64,000 bases of DNA from Microvirga terrae (GTDB lineage Bacteria > Pseudomonadota > Alphaproteobacteria > Rhizobiales > Beijerinckiaceae). Both the position numbers and the translations under genes were made by a program. Of this stretch, positions 1 to 10,232 are shown one piece after another. The notes under the pieces are model-generated. The model saw nothing but the letters and a program-made list of their open reading frames with translations, searched no databases and had not been told where the DNA came from. Location of the stretch: the NCBI RefSeq assembly GCF_013307435.2, contig NZ_CP102845.1, positions 2,675,001 through 2,739,000 of the forward strand, read 5' to 3'. Numbering within the stretch: the first letter of the stretch is position 1; each line of letters starts with the position of its first letter.

Positions 1-2
1 CG

Positions 3-1760
3 ATCTGCGACCAGGGCGGCCAGTGCGACCTGCAGGACCAGGCTATGGCCTACGGCGTCGACACCAGCCGGTACCACGAGAACAAGCGTGCGGTGACGGA
101 CAAGTATCTCGGTCCGTTGGTGCGCACCTCCATGAACCGCTGCATCCACTGCACCCGTTGCGTGCGCTTCTCCGCCGAGGTGGCGGGCGTGCCAGACCTG
201 GGCGCCCTCTGGCGCGGCGAGGACATGGAAATCACGAGCTATCTCGAGCGTGCCTTGGGCTCTGAACTCCAGGCCAACGTCGCGGACCTCTGCCCGGTCG
301 GTGCGCTCACCCATAAGCCGGAAGCCTTCCACTATCGGCCGTGGGAGCTCACCAAGACGGATTCCGTCGACGTGATGGACGCAGTCGGCTCGTCGATCCG
401 TGTCGATTCCCGTGGTCGTGAGGTCATGCGCATCCTGCCGCGCGTGAACGAAGCAGTGAACGAGGAGTGGATCACGGACAAGACCCGACAGATCGTCGAT
501 GGCCTGCGCCTGCAGCGCCTGGATCGTCCCTTCGTGCGTGAGAACGGTCGCCTGCGTCCCGCATCCTGGCAAGAAGCCTTCGCGACCATCGCCAGTCGGG
601 TGAAGGGTACGGATCCGAAGCGCATCGGCGCCATCGTAGGTGATCTTGCCGCCGTGGAAGAGATGTATGCGCTGAAGCTCCTCATGCAGAGCCTCGGCGT
701 CACCAATATCGACGCCCGTCAGGACGGATCGGTCCTGACACCGGCTTATGGGCGCGGCTCCTATCTCTTCAACAGCACCATCACGGGCATCGAGGATGCG
801 GACGCGATCCTGATCGTGGGATCCAACCCCCGGATCGAAGCATCGCTCGTCAACGTGCGGATCCGCAAGCGCTGGCGCATGGCCCCGCCGCCGATCGCCA
901 TGATCGGCGAGCACGCCGACCTGACCTATCCCTACGAGTATCTCGGCGCGGGGCCCGAGACGCTGGCCGATTTGGCCGGCGGTCGTCACAGCTTCATCGA
1001 GAAGCTTCGTGCGGCGGAGCGTCCGCTGATCATCGTGGGGCAGGGCGCTCTGTCCCGTCCCGACGGGCTGGCCGTTCTCTCGGCAGCCGCGCAACTCGCC
1101 CGCGACGTCGGCGCCGTCAAGGATGGCTGGAGCGGTTTCTCGGTCCTGCACACAGCCGCCTCCCGCGTCGGTGCACTCGACCTCGGAATGGTCCCCGGAG
1201 AGTGGGGTCTGAACGCTCAGACCATGGTGCAGGGCGAAGTGGACGTGCTGTTCAATCTCGGCGCAGACGAGATTGACATCGCCCCCGGAGCCTTCGTGAT
1301 CTACCAGGGCACCCATGGTGACCGCGGCGCCCATCGCGCAGACGTGATCCTGCCGGGCGCCACATACACGGAAAAGTCTGGGACCTACGTGAACACGGAG
1401 GGGCGGGTGCAGCTCGCCAATCGGGCCGCTTTCGCGCCCGGCGAGGCTCGTGAGGACTGGGCCATTCTGCGTGCGCTCTCCGACGTGCTGGGCCATCGCC
1501 TGCCGTTCGACTCGCTCAATGCTCTGCGGGCGAAACTCTATGCCCATTACCCGCACCTTGCGGCCGTCGACACGGTCCAGGCGGCCGACGGGTTTGCCGC
1601 CGTTCAAGCCCTTGCCGGTCTTGGCGGAACCCTCGGACGCGAGCCGTTCGCGAGTCCGGTGAAGGACTTCTATCTGACGAACCCGATTGCCCGCGCCTCC
1701 GGCGTCATGGCCGAGTGCTCGGCGCTCGCCCGTGAGCTGAAGCTCGAGGCGGCTGAGTAA
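3..1760 (+). CDS. nuoG: NADH-quinone oxidoreductase subunit G (5' truncated by window edge)
   Basis: This is the large iron-sulfur subunit of complex I, in the peripheral arm, which passes electrons from NADH through several FeS clusters. The reading frame is open from base 3, so the N-terminal part (roughly 100 residues, judged from the family length near 690) lies outside the window; 585 residues remain. Visible family marks are the Cys-rich [14 protein letters not shown] segment at the very start, the cluster-binding stretch [13 protein letters not shown], and the following LCPVGAL with its Cys ligand. The rest is the molybdopterin-oxidoreductase-like domain. An internal ATG at 45 exists, but sequence before it is clearly NuoG, so it is not the true start. 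The gene is followed after 11 bases by nuoH in the same operon. Confidence 0.97.
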   Translation: MCDQGGQCDLQDQAMAYGVDTSRYHENKRAVTDKYLGPLVRTSMNRCIHCTRCVRFSAEVAGVPDLGALWRGEDMEITSYLERALGSELQANVADLCPVGALTHKPEAFHYRPWELTKTDSVDVMDAVGSSIRVDSRGREVMRILPRVNEAVNEEWITDKTRQIVDGLRLQRLDRPFVRENGRLRPASWQEAFATIASRVKGTDPKRIGAIVGDLAAVEEMYALKLLMQSLGVTNIDARQDGSVLTPAYGRGSYLFNSTITGIEDADAILIVGSNPRIEASLVNVRIRKRWRMAPPPIAMIGEHADLTYPYEYLGAGPETLADLAGGRHSFIEKLRAAERPLIIVGQGALSRPDGLAVLSAAAQLARDVGAVKDGWSGFSVLHTAASRVGALDLGMVPGEWGLNAQTMVQGEVDVLFNLGADEIDIAPGAFVIYQGTHGDRGAHRADVILPGATYTEKSGTYVNTEGRVQLANRAAFAPGEAREDWAILRALSDVLGHRLPFDSLNALRAKLYAHYPHLAAVDTVQAADGFAAVQALAGLGGTLGREPFASPVKDFYLTNPIARASGVMAECSALARELKLEAAE

Positions 1761-1771
1761 GAGGAACGATC

Positions 1772-2797
1772 ATGGAATTTGGTGACATCCTCGTCGCAGT
1801 CGCGATCATGCTGGGCAAGAGCCTGCTCATGCTCGTGGCTCTGCTCATCTTCATCGCCTATGCGCTCTATGCGGACCGCAAGGTCTGGGCGGCCGTCCAG
1901 CTTCGTCGCGGCCCCAACGTGGTCGGTCCCTGGGGGCTGCTCCAGTCCTTCGCGGACCTGCTCAAGTTCGTCCTGAAGGAGCCGGTGATCCCGGCGCCGG
2001 CCAACAAGGGCATGTTCCTGCTGGCCCCTCTGGTGATGTGTACGCTCTCGCTGGCCGCCTGGGCGGTCATTCCGCTGAATGCGGGCTGGGCGATCGCCGA
2101 CATCAACGTGGGCATTCTCTACATCTTCGCGATCTCGTCCCTCGGCGTGTACGGCGTCATCATGGGCGGCTGGGCCTCGAACTCGAAGTACCCGTTCCTC
2201 GGTGCGCTTCGCTCCGCAGCCCAGATGGTGTCCTACGAGGTGTCGATCGGGTTCGTGATCGTCACGGTGCTCATGTGCGCCGGAACGCTCAACCTCTCGG
2301 CCATCGTCGAATCGCAGAACACACGCCTGGGCCTCTTCGGCTGGTACTGGCTGCCGCTGTTCCCGATGTTCGTGGTCTTCTTCATCTCGGCCATGGCCGA
2401 GACGAACCGTCCACCCTTCGACCTGCCGGAAGCTGAGTCCGAGCTCGTGGCCGGCTACATGGTGGAGTATTCCTCCACCCCGTACCTGCTCTTCATGCTC
2501 GGCGAGTACGTGGCCATCATGACCATGTGTGCGCTGGGCACGATCCTGTTCCTGGGAGGCTGGCTGTCGCCGATCCCGTTCGCCCCCTTCACCTGGGTGC
2601 CGGGCGTGATCTGGTTCGTGCTCAAGGCGAGCTTCCTCTTCATTCTCATCGCCATGGTGAAAGCCCTGGTTCCGCGCTACCGCTACGACCAGCTCATGCG
2701 CCTCGGCTGGAAGGTCTTCCTTCCTCTGTCGCTGGCCATGGTCGTCATCGTGGCGGCTGTCCTGATGGCGACCGGCAATGCGCCGGGCGTCCGCTAA
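1772..2797 (+). CDS. nuoH: NADH-quinone oxidoreductase subunit H
   Basis: This 341-residue integral membrane subunit links the peripheral and membrane arms of complex I and lines the quinone-access tunnel. The protein is hydrophobic throughout, with about eight membrane segments. It carries the family signatures [16 protein letters not shown] near residue 30 and [20 protein letters not shown] around residue 210, the charged loop that faces the quinone site. Its length is normal for the family. The start ATG follows a GAGGAACG ribosome-binding site. It sits 11 bases after nuoG and 11 bases before nuoI, as in a single transcription unit. Confidence 0.97.
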   Translation: MEFGDILVAVAIMLGKSLLMLVALLIFIAYALYADRKVWAAVQLRRGPNVVGPWGLLQSFADLLKFVLKEPVIPAPANKGMFLLAPLVMCTLSLAAWAVIPLNAGWAIADINVGILYIFAISSLGVYGVIMGGWASNSKYPFLGALRSAAQMVSYEVSIGFVIVTVLMCAGTLNLSAIVESQNTRLGLFGWYWLPLFPMFVVFFISAMAETNRPPFDLPEAESELVAGYMVEYSSTPYLLFMLGEYVAIMTMCALGTILFLGGWLSPIPFAPFTWVPGVIWFVLKASFLFILIAMVKALVPRYRYDQLMRLGWKVFLPLSLAMVVIVAAVLMATGNAPGVR

Positions 2798-2808
2798 AGG
2801 AGATCGGC

Positions 2809-3297
2809 ATGCACCTCGACCGCATCGCCCAATCCCTCCTGCTGAAGGAGTTCATCTCAGGCTTCATCTTGACGGTGAAGTACTTCTTCAAGCCGAAGGC
2901 CACCCTCAACTACCCGTTCGAAATGGGCCACCGCGGACACCGGTTCCGCGGTGAGCACGCTCTGCGCCGCTACCCCAATGGAGAAGAGCGCTGCATCGCG
3001 TGCAAGCTCTGCGAGGCTATCTGCCCGGCTCAGGCCATCACCATCGAAGCCGGCCCGCGCCGTAATGACGGCACCCGCCGGACAACCCGGTACGACATCG
3101 ACATGGTGAAATGCATCTATTGCGGCATGTGCCAGGAGGCCTGCCCGGTGGATGCGATCGTCGAAGGGCCGAATTTCGAGTTCTCCGTGGAGACCCGCGA
3201 GGAGCTCTACTACGACAAGGCCAAGCTTCTCGAAAACGGGGAGCGCTGGGAGCGTGAGATCGCGCGCAACATCGCGAAGACCGCGCCCTACCGGTAA
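2809..3297 (+). CDS. nuoI: NADH-quinone oxidoreductase subunit I (8Fe ferredoxin-type)
   Basis: NuoI holds clusters N6a and N6b, which carry electrons towards N2 and quinone in complex I. The protein has 162 residues with two complete [4Fe-4S] motifs: C62, C65, C68, C72 in [12 protein letters not shown] and C102, C105, C108, C112 in [12 protein letters not shown]. The start is the ATG at 2809, preceded by AAAGGAGATCGGC; the open frame extends further upstream into nuoH but has no homology there. The length equals the alphaproteobacterial and mitochondrial-type homologues. An unusually long 136-base spacer follows before nuoJ. Confidence 0.97.
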   Translation: MHLDRIAQSLLLKEFISGFILTVKYFFKPKATLNYPFEMGHRGHRFRGEHALRRYPNGEERCIACKLCEAICPAQAITIEAGPRRNDGTRRTTRYDIDMVKCIYCGMCQEACPVDAIVEGPNFEFSVETREELYYDKAKLLENGERWEREIARNIAKTAPYR

Positions 3298-3433
3298 GAA
3301 CGCTTTCTGCCCGCAGGGCAGGGAGCAAGCAGGTCCGGCGGGTTGTGCCCGTCGGATTCGGATTTTATAGACAGGCCGCCGGATTCTCCGGCGCCACGTC
3401 GGAAGGGGCCGCCTCGGGCGGCTTAAGCTGAAC
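3298..3433 (+). other. nuoI–nuoJ spacer with three GC-rich hairpins
   Basis: This 136-base non-coding gap lies inside an operon whose other gaps are 24 bases or shorter. It contains three perfect short inverted repeats: CTGCCC/GGGCAG at 3307–3321, GCCGGA/TCCGGC at 3378–3392, and GCCGCC/GGCGGC at 3408–3422. None is followed by a T-tract. They could be transcript-processing or stability elements, or simply GC-rich spacer; function is not shown by sequence. Confidence 0.5.
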
Positions 3434-4048
3434 ATGACGGTTACCGCCGCCTTCTTCTATCTGTTCGCGACGATCACGATCGCCTCCGGCTTCATGGTGA
3501 TTGCCTCCCGCAATCCCGTGCAGTCGGTGCTCTTCCTCATCCTGGCCTTCGTCAACGCGGCGGGTCTGTTCCTGATGATGGGAGCCGAGTTCCTGGCGAT
3601 GATCCTGGTCATCGTCTATGTGGGCGCGGTCGCGGTGCTCTTCCTCTTCGTCGTCATGATGCTCGACGTGGACTTCGCCGCGCTTCGCCAGGGCTTCCTG
3701 CAGTATCTGCCGATCGGCGGCGTGATCGGTGTGATCTTCCTCCTTGAGCTGATCCTCGTCGTAGGAGCCTATACGGTCGATCCAGGCCTCGTTCGCTCGC
3801 CAGCCGTGCCAATTCCGGCGCCCGATGTCATGACCAACACCGAGGCGCTCGGCCAGGTGCTCTACACCCGCTACTTCTACTTTTTCCAGGCAGCCGGCCT
3901 GATCCTGCTGGTCGCCATGATTGGCGCCATCGTGCTGACCCTGCGTGAGCGGGTCGGCGTCCGGCGCCAGGACATTTCCAAGCAGAACGCCAGGACGCAG
4001 GAGACTGCCGTCGAGGTTCGGAAGGTTCCCTTCCGGCAGGGCATCTAA
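3434..4048 (+). CDS. nuoJ: NADH-quinone oxidoreductase subunit J
   Basis: NuoJ is a small membrane-arm subunit of complex I whose helix 3 contributes to coupling near the quinone module. The 204-residue product has about five hydrophobic helices, including the conserved [20 protein letters not shown] region and a helix reading [19 protein letters not shown]. The C-terminal 35 residues are hydrophilic and Arg/Lys/Gln-rich, and probably cytoplasmic. The ATG at 3434 lies just after the third hairpin of the spacer, with only a weak ribosome-binding site. nuoK follows after 11 bases. Confidence 0.96.
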   Translation: MTVTAAFFYLFATITIASGFMVIASRNPVQSVLFLILAFVNAAGLFLMMGAEFLAMILVIVYVGAVAVLFLFVVMMLDVDFAALRQGFLQYLPIGGVIGVIFLLELILVVGAYTVDPGLVRSPAVPIPAPDVMTNTEALGQVLYTRYFYFFQAAGLILLVAMIGAIVLTLRERVGVRRQDISKQNARTQETAVEVRKVPFRQGI

Positions 4049-4059
4049 GGAGGCACGCA

Positions 4060-4368
4060 ATGGTTATCGGACTAGGCCATTACCTTACCGTCGCCGCCGT
4101 GCTCTTCACGCTCGGGGTGTTCGGTATCTTCATCAACCGGAAGAACGTGATCGTCATCCTGATGTCGGTCGAGCTGATCCTGCTCGCCGTGAACATCAAC
4201 ATGGTCGCCTTCTCGACCCACCTGAACGACATCGTCGGCCAGATCTTCGCCATGCTGATCCTCACGGTCGCGGCGGCGGAGGCGGCGATCGGCCTTGCCA
4301 TTCTGGTGGTCTTCTTCCGCAATCGCGGCTCGATCGCAGTCGAAGACGTCAACAGGTTGAGGGGCTGA
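4060..4368 (+). CDS. nuoK: NADH-quinone oxidoreductase subunit K
   Basis: NuoK is a three-helix antiporter-like subunit of the proton-pumping membrane arm of complex I. The product has 102 residues, typical of the family. The two membrane-embedded glutamates important for proton transfer are seen as E38 (in [14 protein letters not shown]) and E74 (in [13 protein letters not shown]). A strong ribosome-binding site, AAGGAGGCACGCA, precedes the ATG. nuoL follows after 24 bases. Confidence 0.97.
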   Translation: MVIGLGHYLTVAAVLFTLGVFGIFINRKNVIVILMSVELILLAVNINMVAFSTHLNDIVGQIFAMLILTVAAAEAAIGLAILVVFFRNRGSIAVEDVNRLRG

Positions 4369-4392
4369 GCCCGAACGGCGAAGTAAACGACA

Positions 4393-6441
4393 ATGTATCA
4401 CGCAATCGTCTTCCTGCCGCTCGTCGGCTTCCTCATCGCAGGCATCTTCGGGCGTGTGCTCGGAGCCCGTCCCAGCGAACTCATCACCACGGCACTGCTC
4501 TTCATCGCGGCGGTGCTGTCGTGGGTTTCCTTCATCCATGTCGGCTTCGGCGAGGGCGCCACCCGCGTCCAGGTCGCCCAGTGGATGTCAGTCGGCGATC
4601 TCCAGGTTGACTGGGCGTTCCGGATCGACACGCTGACGGCCATGATGCTAGTCGTCGTCAACACCGTGTCGGCGCTGGTGCACCTCTATTCCATCGGCTA
4701 CATGCACGAGGATCCGCACCGTCCGCGGTTCTTCGCCTATCTCTCGCTCTTTACCTTCGCCATGCTCATGCTGGTGACGGCGGACAATCTCATCCAGATG
4801 TTCTTCGGCTGGGAGGGCGTCGGCCTCGCGAGCTACCTCCTCATTGGCTTCTGGTACCAGAAGGACTCGGCCAACGCGGCGGCCATGAAGGCCTTCATCG
4901 TCAACCGCGTCGGTGATTTCGGCTTCCTGCTCGGCATCTTCACGATCTTTGTGCTGTTCAACGGCGTGACCTTCGACGGGATCTTCCCGCGCGTTGCCGA
5001 GTTTGCGAATGCGCGCTTCACCTTCCTTGGGATCGAATGGCACGCCCTGACGATCGCCTGCCTGCTGCTGTTCATGGGCGCCATGGGCAAGTCTGCCCAG
5101 TTCCTGCTGCACACCTGGCTCCCGGACGCAATGGAAGGCCCGACCCCGGTCTCGGCCCTCATCCATGCCGCAACCATGGTGACCGCCGGCGTGTTTATGG
5201 TCGCCCGCCTGTCACCGGTCTTCGAATATGCGCCGGCCGCTCTGACGGTCGTGACGGTGATCGGCGGCATCACGGCGTTCTTTGCCGCGACTATCGGTCT
5301 GGTTCAGAACGATATCAAGCGGGTCATCGCCTATTCGACCTGCTCGCAGCTCGGCTACATGTTCGTGGGCCTCGGGGTCGGCGCCTACGGGGCCGGCGTG
5401 TTCCACCTCTTCACGCACGCCTTCTTCAAGGCCCTGCTGTTCTTGGGCGCCGGCTCGGTCATTCATGCCATGCACCATGAGCAGGATATCCGCCATATGG
5501 GCGCCCTGCGCCGCTACATACCGTTCACCACGGCCATGATGGCGGTCGGCACGCTGGCGCTTACGGGTTTCCCGTTCACGGCAGGCTACTATTCGAAAGA
5601 CGCGATCATCGAGGCGGCCTATGCGGCCCATTCGTCGGCAGGCTCCTTCGCCTTTCTGGCCACGGTCGTTGCCGCATTCATGACATCATTCTACTCCTGG
5701 CGCCTGTTCTTCCTCACCTTCGAGGGAACCGCCCGTTGGGGCCATGGGCACCATGCTCCGAGCGCCCACGAAGGCGTGGAGCACGATAAGTCGGGCCACG
5801 ACGTCGAGCCGGGCTCTCAGGCCCAGCACGAGCACGGCCATGACGATCATGCGCACGGGCACCATGGCTCGCACCTTCCGCACGAGAGCCCGCTCGTGAT
5901 GCTCGTGCCGCTGCTCGTGCTCGCCATCGGGGCTGTTCTCGCCGGCGTCATCTTCCACGGCGCGTTCATCGGGGAAGGCTACGAGGAGTTCTGGAAGGGC
6001 GCGATCTTCACGGGGCCGAACAACCACATCCTGGAAACGATGCACCATCTTCCGGGCTGGGTGCCGCTTCTGCCCACGATCATGATGATCCTCGGCTTCC
6101 TGGTTGCAGTCTACATGTACATCATTGACGCCAAGCAGCCGGCGAAGCTGGCGGCCGACCACCCGATCCTGTACCGGTTCCTGCTCAACAAGTGGTACTT
6201 CGACGAGCTGTACGACGCGATCTTCGTTCGTCCGGCCATGGCGATCGGACGCTTCTTCTGGCGCACCGGTGACCAGCGGATCATCGATGGACTCGGGCCG
6301 GACGGCATCTCGGCCCGCGTTCTCGATGTGACGCGCGGCGTGGTGCGGGTGCAGACGGGCTACGTCTACCACTATGCCTTCGCGATGCTGATCGGCGTTG
6401 CGGCTCTCGTGACCTTCTATCTCTTCAGGGGAGCCCACTAA
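4393..6441 (+). CDS. nuoL: NADH-quinone oxidoreductase subunit L with His-rich loop
   Basis: NuoL is the distal antiporter-like proton-pumping subunit of complex I, with the long lateral helix. The 682-residue product has many membrane helices and the family signatures [19 protein letters not shown] and [25 protein letters not shown]. Residues 449–499 form a hydrophilic loop with 15 histidines in about 50 residues, lying between helices. Related His/Asp-rich inserts occur in other alphaproteobacterial NuoL proteins as far as I recall, but this one is dense. The stop codon overlaps the nuoM start by one base (TAATG), which suggests translational coupling. Confidence 0.97.
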   Translation: MYHAIVFLPLVGFLIAGIFGRVLGARPSELITTALLFIAAVLSWVSFIHVGFGEGATRVQVAQWMSVGDLQVDWAFRIDTLTAMMLVVVNTVSALVHLYSIGYMHEDPHRPRFFAYLSLFTFAMLMLVTADNLIQMFFGWEGVGLASYLLIGFWYQKDSANAAAMKAFIVNRVGDFGFLLGIFTIFVLFNGVTFDGIFPRVAEFANARFTFLGIEWHALTIACLLLFMGAMGKSAQFLLHTWLPDAMEGPTPVSALIHAATMVTAGVFMVARLSPVFEYAPAALTVVTVIGGITAFFAATIGLVQNDIKRVIAYSTCSQLGYMFVGLGVGAYGAGVFHLFTHAFFKALLFLGAGSVIHAMHHEQDIRHMGALRRYIPFTTAMMAVGTLALTGFPFTAGYYSKDAIIEAAYAAHSSAGSFAFLATVVAAFMTSFYSWRLFFLTFEGTARWGHGHHAPSAHEGVEHDKSGHDVEPGSQAQHEHGHDDHAHGHHGSHLPHESPLVMLVPLLVLAIGAVLAGVIFHGAFIGEGYEEFWKGAIFTGPNNHILETMHHLPGWVPLLPTIMMILGFLVAVYMYIIDAKQPAKLAADHPILYRFLLNKWYFDELYDAIFVRPAMAIGRFFWRTGDQRIIDGLGPDGISARVLDVTRGVVRVQTGYVYHYAFAMLIGVAALVTFYLFRGAH

Positions 6442-7952
6442 TGCTCGGCTTCGGCATCCTCTCCGGCCTGCTCATCCTGCCCCTCGTCGGAGCGGCTTTC
6501 ATCCTGACCCTGCGGGGCGACAGCGAGGCTGCTCGCTCGAACGCACGCTGGGCAGCCCTTGCCACGACGGTCGCGACCTTCCTGCTGTCGCTCGTGGCAT
6601 GGGCGCGGTTCGACGTGGCATCCGCGTCGTTCCAGCTCGTGGAGAGCCATTCCTGGCTGACCGAGACGATCCGGTTCAAGCTGGGCGTCGATGGCTTCTC
6701 CATGCCGCTCGTGCTGCTCACCACGTTCCTGATGCCGTTCTGCATCCTGGCCTCGTGGGATTCGATCGAGAGCCGGGTCAAGGAGTACTTCGTCGCCTTC
6801 CTAGTGCTCGAGACCACGATGATTGGCGTGTTCTGCGCTCTCGACCTGGTGCTCTTCTACCTGTTCTTCGAGGCGGGTCTCATTCCGATGTTCCTCATCA
6901 TCGGAATCTGGGGCGGCAAGCGCCGCATCTATGCGAGCTTCAAGTTCTTCCTCTACACGCTCCTCGGGTCCGTCCTGATGCTCCTGGCCATCATGGCCAT
7001 GTACTGGGCCGCCGGAACCACCGATATCCCGACGCTGCTTGCCTTCAAATTCGCTCCGAATCTGCAGATCTGGCTCTGGCTGGCCTTCTTCGCATCCTTC
7101 GCGGTGAAGATGCCCATGTGGCCGGTTCACACCTGGCTGCCGGACGCTCACGTGGAAGCGCCGACGGCCGGCTCGGTCATCCTGGCAGGCGTCCTGCTTA
7201 AGATGGGCGGCTACGGCTTCGTCCGAGTCTCCCTGCCTATGTTCCCGGATGCGTCGCTTTATTTCGCTCCCTTGGTCTATGCGCTGTCCGTCATCGCGAT
7301 TATCTACACCTCGCTGGTCGCCCTGATGCAGGAGGACATCAAGAAGCTGATCGCCTACTCGTCGGTGGCGCATATGGGCTTCGTGACCATGGGCCTGTTC
7401 AGCATGAACGAGCAGGGCATCCAAGGCGCCATGTTCACCATGATCTCACATGGTCTGATCTCCGGGGCGCTGTTCCTGAGCGTCGGCGTGATCTATGACC
7501 GGATGCATACCCGCGAGATCAAGGCCTATGGCGGGCTCGTCAACCGCATGCCTCTTTATGCGGTGGTGTTTCTCATTCTGACCATGGCGAACGTGGCCCT
7601 GCCGGGGACCTCGGGCTTCATCGGCGAGTTCCTGACCCTGATGGGAGCCTTCCGGTCGAACACCTGGGTGGCGTTCTTCGCGGCGACCGGCGTGATCCTC
7701 TCGGCAGCCTATGCGCTGTGGCTCTACCGTCGTGTGGTCTACGGACCGCTCGAGAAGCCGGCCCTGCAGGGAATCACGGACCTGAACCGTCGCGAGATCA
7801 TTACGTTTGCTCCGCTCATCCTGCTCATCATCTATTACGGCGTACAGCCGGGCCCGATCCTTGATGCCTTCGCGGCACCGACGGACGCGCTCATGAACAG
7901 CGTTCAGGCTGCGCTCGCCACCGTGAAAACGGCCGCTGTCGCGGCACACTGA
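6441..7952 (+). CDS. nuoM: NADH-quinone oxidoreductase subunit M
   Basis: NuoM is one of the three Mrp-type antiporter-like subunits that pump protons in complex I. The protein has 503 residues and about 14 membrane helices. Typical signatures are [20 protein letters not shown] with the conserved membrane glutamate, and [20 protein letters not shown] with HTWLPDAH. Its ATG overlaps the nuoL stop, and nuoN starts 7 bases after its stop. Length and order are normal. Confidence 0.97.
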   Translation: MLGFGILSGLLILPLVGAAFILTLRGDSEAARSNARWAALATTVATFLLSLVAWARFDVASASFQLVESHSWLTETIRFKLGVDGFSMPLVLLTTFLMPFCILASWDSIESRVKEYFVAFLVLETTMIGVFCALDLVLFYLFFEAGLIPMFLIIGIWGGKRRIYASFKFFLYTLLGSVLMLLAIMAMYWAAGTTDIPTLLAFKFAPNLQIWLWLAFFASFAVKMPMWPVHTWLPDAHVEAPTAGSVILAGVLLKMGGYGFVRVSLPMFPDASLYFAPLVYALSVIAIIYTSLVALMQEDIKKLIAYSSVAHMGFVTMGLFSMNEQGIQGAMFTMISHGLISGALFLSVGVIYDRMHTREIKAYGGLVNRMPLYAVVFLILTMANVALPGTSGFIGEFLTLMGAFRSNTWVAFFAATGVILSAAYALWLYRRVVYGPLEKPALQGITDLNRREIITFAPLILLIIYYGVQPGPILDAFAAPTDALMNSVQAALATVKTAAVAAH

Positions 7953-7959
7953 GGTCACG

Positions 7960-9399
7960 ATGAATCCCGCCCTCACCATTCCCGCTTTCGGTCCGATGCT
8001 GCCAGAGATCCTGATGGCGGTCGGAGTTCTCGTCCTGGTTCTGTTCGGCGCATTCCGCGGCGAACGCCCTGGCTTCGGCATGAGCATCATCGCGCTCGCG
8101 CTGCTCGCCGTGACCTTCGTGGCGGTCCTGATGCTCCCGTCGGAGCGGGTCGAGACCATGGCCGGGTCCTTCGTGATCGACGGATTCGCTAAGTTCATGA
8201 AGGCGCTGACGCTCCTTGCATCGGCCGGCGGCATCATCCTCTCCCTGGACTACATGCGTCGCGAGGGGATTTACCGCTTCGAGTACCCGATCCTGATCGT
8301 GCTATCGACGATCGGGATGATGATGGTCATCTCGGCGAATGATCTGATCGCGCTTTATCTTGGGCTCGAACTGCTCAGCCTTTCCTCCTACGTCATCGCA
8401 GCCTTCGACCGCGATAACGAACGTTCGACGGAAGCCGGGCTGAAGTACTTCGTGCTCGGAGCACTTTCGTCGGGCATGCTGCTCTACGGCGCTTCGCTGG
8501 TCTACGGCTTTAGCGGGAGCGTGTCGTTCCCGGTCATCGCCTCCGTCCTGCAGGGGAACGTCGGCATCGGCGCCGTCGTGGGCCTCGTCTTCGTAGCAGC
8601 CGGCATCGCCTTCAAGATCTCGGCCGTGCCGTTCCACATGTGGACGCCGGACGTGTACGAAGGGTCGCCGACCCCCGTGACCGCCTTCTTCGCGGCCGCT
8701 CCGAAGATGGCCGGCATGGCGATGGCGACCCGTGTGTTCATCGATGCCTTCCCGGGCATCCTGGTCCAGTGGCAGCAGATCATCGTCTTCATCTCGATCG
8801 CTTCCATGGCTCTCGGTTCTTTCGCGGCCATCGGTCAGCGCAATCTGAAGCGCCTGATGGCCTATTCGTCCATCGGCAACGTGGGCTATGCGTTGATCGG
8901 CCTGGCTGCCGGTACGCCTGAGGGCGTCCAGGGCGTGGTGGTCTATATGGCCATCTACCTTGCCATGACGCTCGGCACCTTCGCGGTGATCCTCGGCCTG
9001 CGCCGCGGGAACGTGATGTTCGAGTCCATCGACGATCTTTCAGGTCTAGCGCGAACTCATCCGGCGCTCGCGTTCTGCCTGGCCATGATGATGTTCTCGT
9101 TGGCCGGCATACCGCCGCTGGCGGGTTTCTTCGCGAAGTTCTACGTCTTTGCCGCGGCGATCCAGGCCAATCTCGTCACCTTGGCCGTCATCGGCGTCGT
9201 GACGAGCGTAATCGGCGCCTATTACTACCTGCGCATCGTCAAGGTCATGTACTTCGATGCACCGGTCGAGCGGTTCGAGCGCATGTCTCCGGGCGTAAGC
9301 TTCGTCCTTGTCGTGTCGAGCGCCGTGGTGCTGCTGTTCTGGCTGATCCCGGCCCCGATCGTCAACGCAGCGGGCGCCGCCGCGCGCTCCTTGTTCTGA
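7960..9399 (+). CDS. nuoN: NADH-quinone oxidoreductase subunit N
   Basis: NuoN is the third antiporter-like proton-pumping subunit of complex I, closest to NuoK. The product has 479 residues with about 14 helices. Family marks are ANDLIALYLGLELLSLSSYV, with the key glutamate, and FHMWTPDVYEGSPTPVTAFF. It ends the nuo operon proper, but the next gene (birA) begins only 2 bases after its stop, so transcription probably continues into birA, rnj and mce. Confidence 0.97.
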   Translation: MNPALTIPAFGPMLPEILMAVGVLVLVLFGAFRGERPGFGMSIIALALLAVTFVAVLMLPSERVETMAGSFVIDGFAKFMKALTLLASAGGIILSLDYMRREGIYRFEYPILIVLSTIGMMMVISANDLIALYLGLELLSLSSYVIAAFDRDNERSTEAGLKYFVLGALSSGMLLYGASLVYGFSGSVSFPVIASVLQGNVGIGAVVGLVFVAAGIAFKISAVPFHMWTPDVYEGSPTPVTAFFAAAPKMAGMAMATRVFIDAFPGILVQWQQIIVFISIASMALGSFAAIGQRNLKRLMAYSSIGNVGYALIGLAAGTPEGVQGVVVYMAIYLAMTLGTFAVILGLRRGNVMFESIDDLSGLARTHPALAFCLAMMMFSLAGIPPLAGFFAKFYVFAAAIQANLVTLAVIGVVTSVIGAYYYLRIVKVMYFDAPVERFERMSPGVSFVLVVSSAVVLLFWLIPAPIVNAAGAAARSLF

Positions 9400-9401
9400 T
9401 C

Positions 9402-10232
9402 GTGCGTCTGTCGCCCGAGACCGAGGCCGCCGGGTATCGGCTTCTGTCGCTCGAGGCGACGAACTCGACGAACGACGATTCTCTGCAGGCTGCTCGCGCG
9501 GGCGACAGGGGAAAGCTCTGGATCACGGCCCGCGAGCAGTTGGCGGGGAGGGGACGGCATGGCCGCCAATGGTCCTCGCCTCCAGGCAACCTCTATGCTA
9601 GCCTGCTCCTGATCGATCCGTGCGATATGCGATCGGCTCCGCAACTCGGCTTCGTTGCAGGGTTGGCGCTCCATGAGGCCGTCGAGGCGGTCTCGGGAAT
9701 CAGCGCACCGCGCCTTTCCCTGAAATGGCCGAATGACCTCCTGCTCGACGGCGCGAAGGTTTCAGGCCTTCTGCTCGAAGGGCATCGCCTGCAGCCTAAC
9801 GGGCCACTGGCCATCGTGATCGGGTTCGGGGTCAATGTCGCGTTCGCCCCGAGCGGAACACCTTACCCGGCAACTGCCTTGCGGTCCGTTCGACCGCGCC
9901 TCGCGAAGGAGGAGGTATTCACCGTCCTGTCCTCGGCCTTCGCCCGAACTTTCTCGGCGTGGCGAACTTCCACTCGTGGAAACGTCTCCGATCCATTCGG
10001 AGCAATCCGGCAGCTCTGGATGGAGCGTGCTGCAGGGCTCGGCCAGCAGGTGACGCTTCGCCTTCCTTCAGGCGAAAAAGCCGGTGTCTTCGAGGGGCTT
10101 GACCCTTCCGGACGCCTTCAGCTGAAAAGCACTGCCGGAATGGAACTGATCGACGCAGGCGACCTTTATTTTCCCAATTTGCTGCACGATATAGCCAAGC
10201 CTGGCGTTGGCTCGAAAAGGTCTGGAACTTGA
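9402..10232 (+). CDS. birA: biotin–[acetyl-CoA-carboxylase] ligase
   Basis: BirA activates biotin with ATP and transfers it to the lysine of the biotin carboxyl carrier protein. The 276-residue product carries the biotin/AMP-binding signature GRGRHGRQW at residues 49–57 and the downstream KWPNDLLLDGAKVSGLLLE segment with the catalytic lysine. It has no N-terminal helix-turn-helix domain, so it is a monofunctional ligase and not a repressor of the E. coli type. The start is GTG at 9402, directly after the nuoN stop. The stop overlaps the rnj ATG by one base (TGATG). Confidence 0.93.
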   Translation: MRLSPETEAAGYRLLSLEATNSTNDDSLQAARAGDRGKLWITAREQLAGRGRHGRQWSSPPGNLYASLLLIDPCDMRSAPQLGFVAGLALHEAVEAVSGISAPRLSLKWPNDLLLDGAKVSGLLLEGHRLQPNGPLAIVIGFGVNVAFAPSGTPYPATALRSVRPRLAKEEVFTVLSSAFARTFSAWRTSTRGNVSDPFGAIRQLWMERAAGLGQQVTLRLPSGEKAGVFEGLDPSGRLQLKSTAGMELIDAGDLYFPNLLHDIAKPGVGSKRSGT

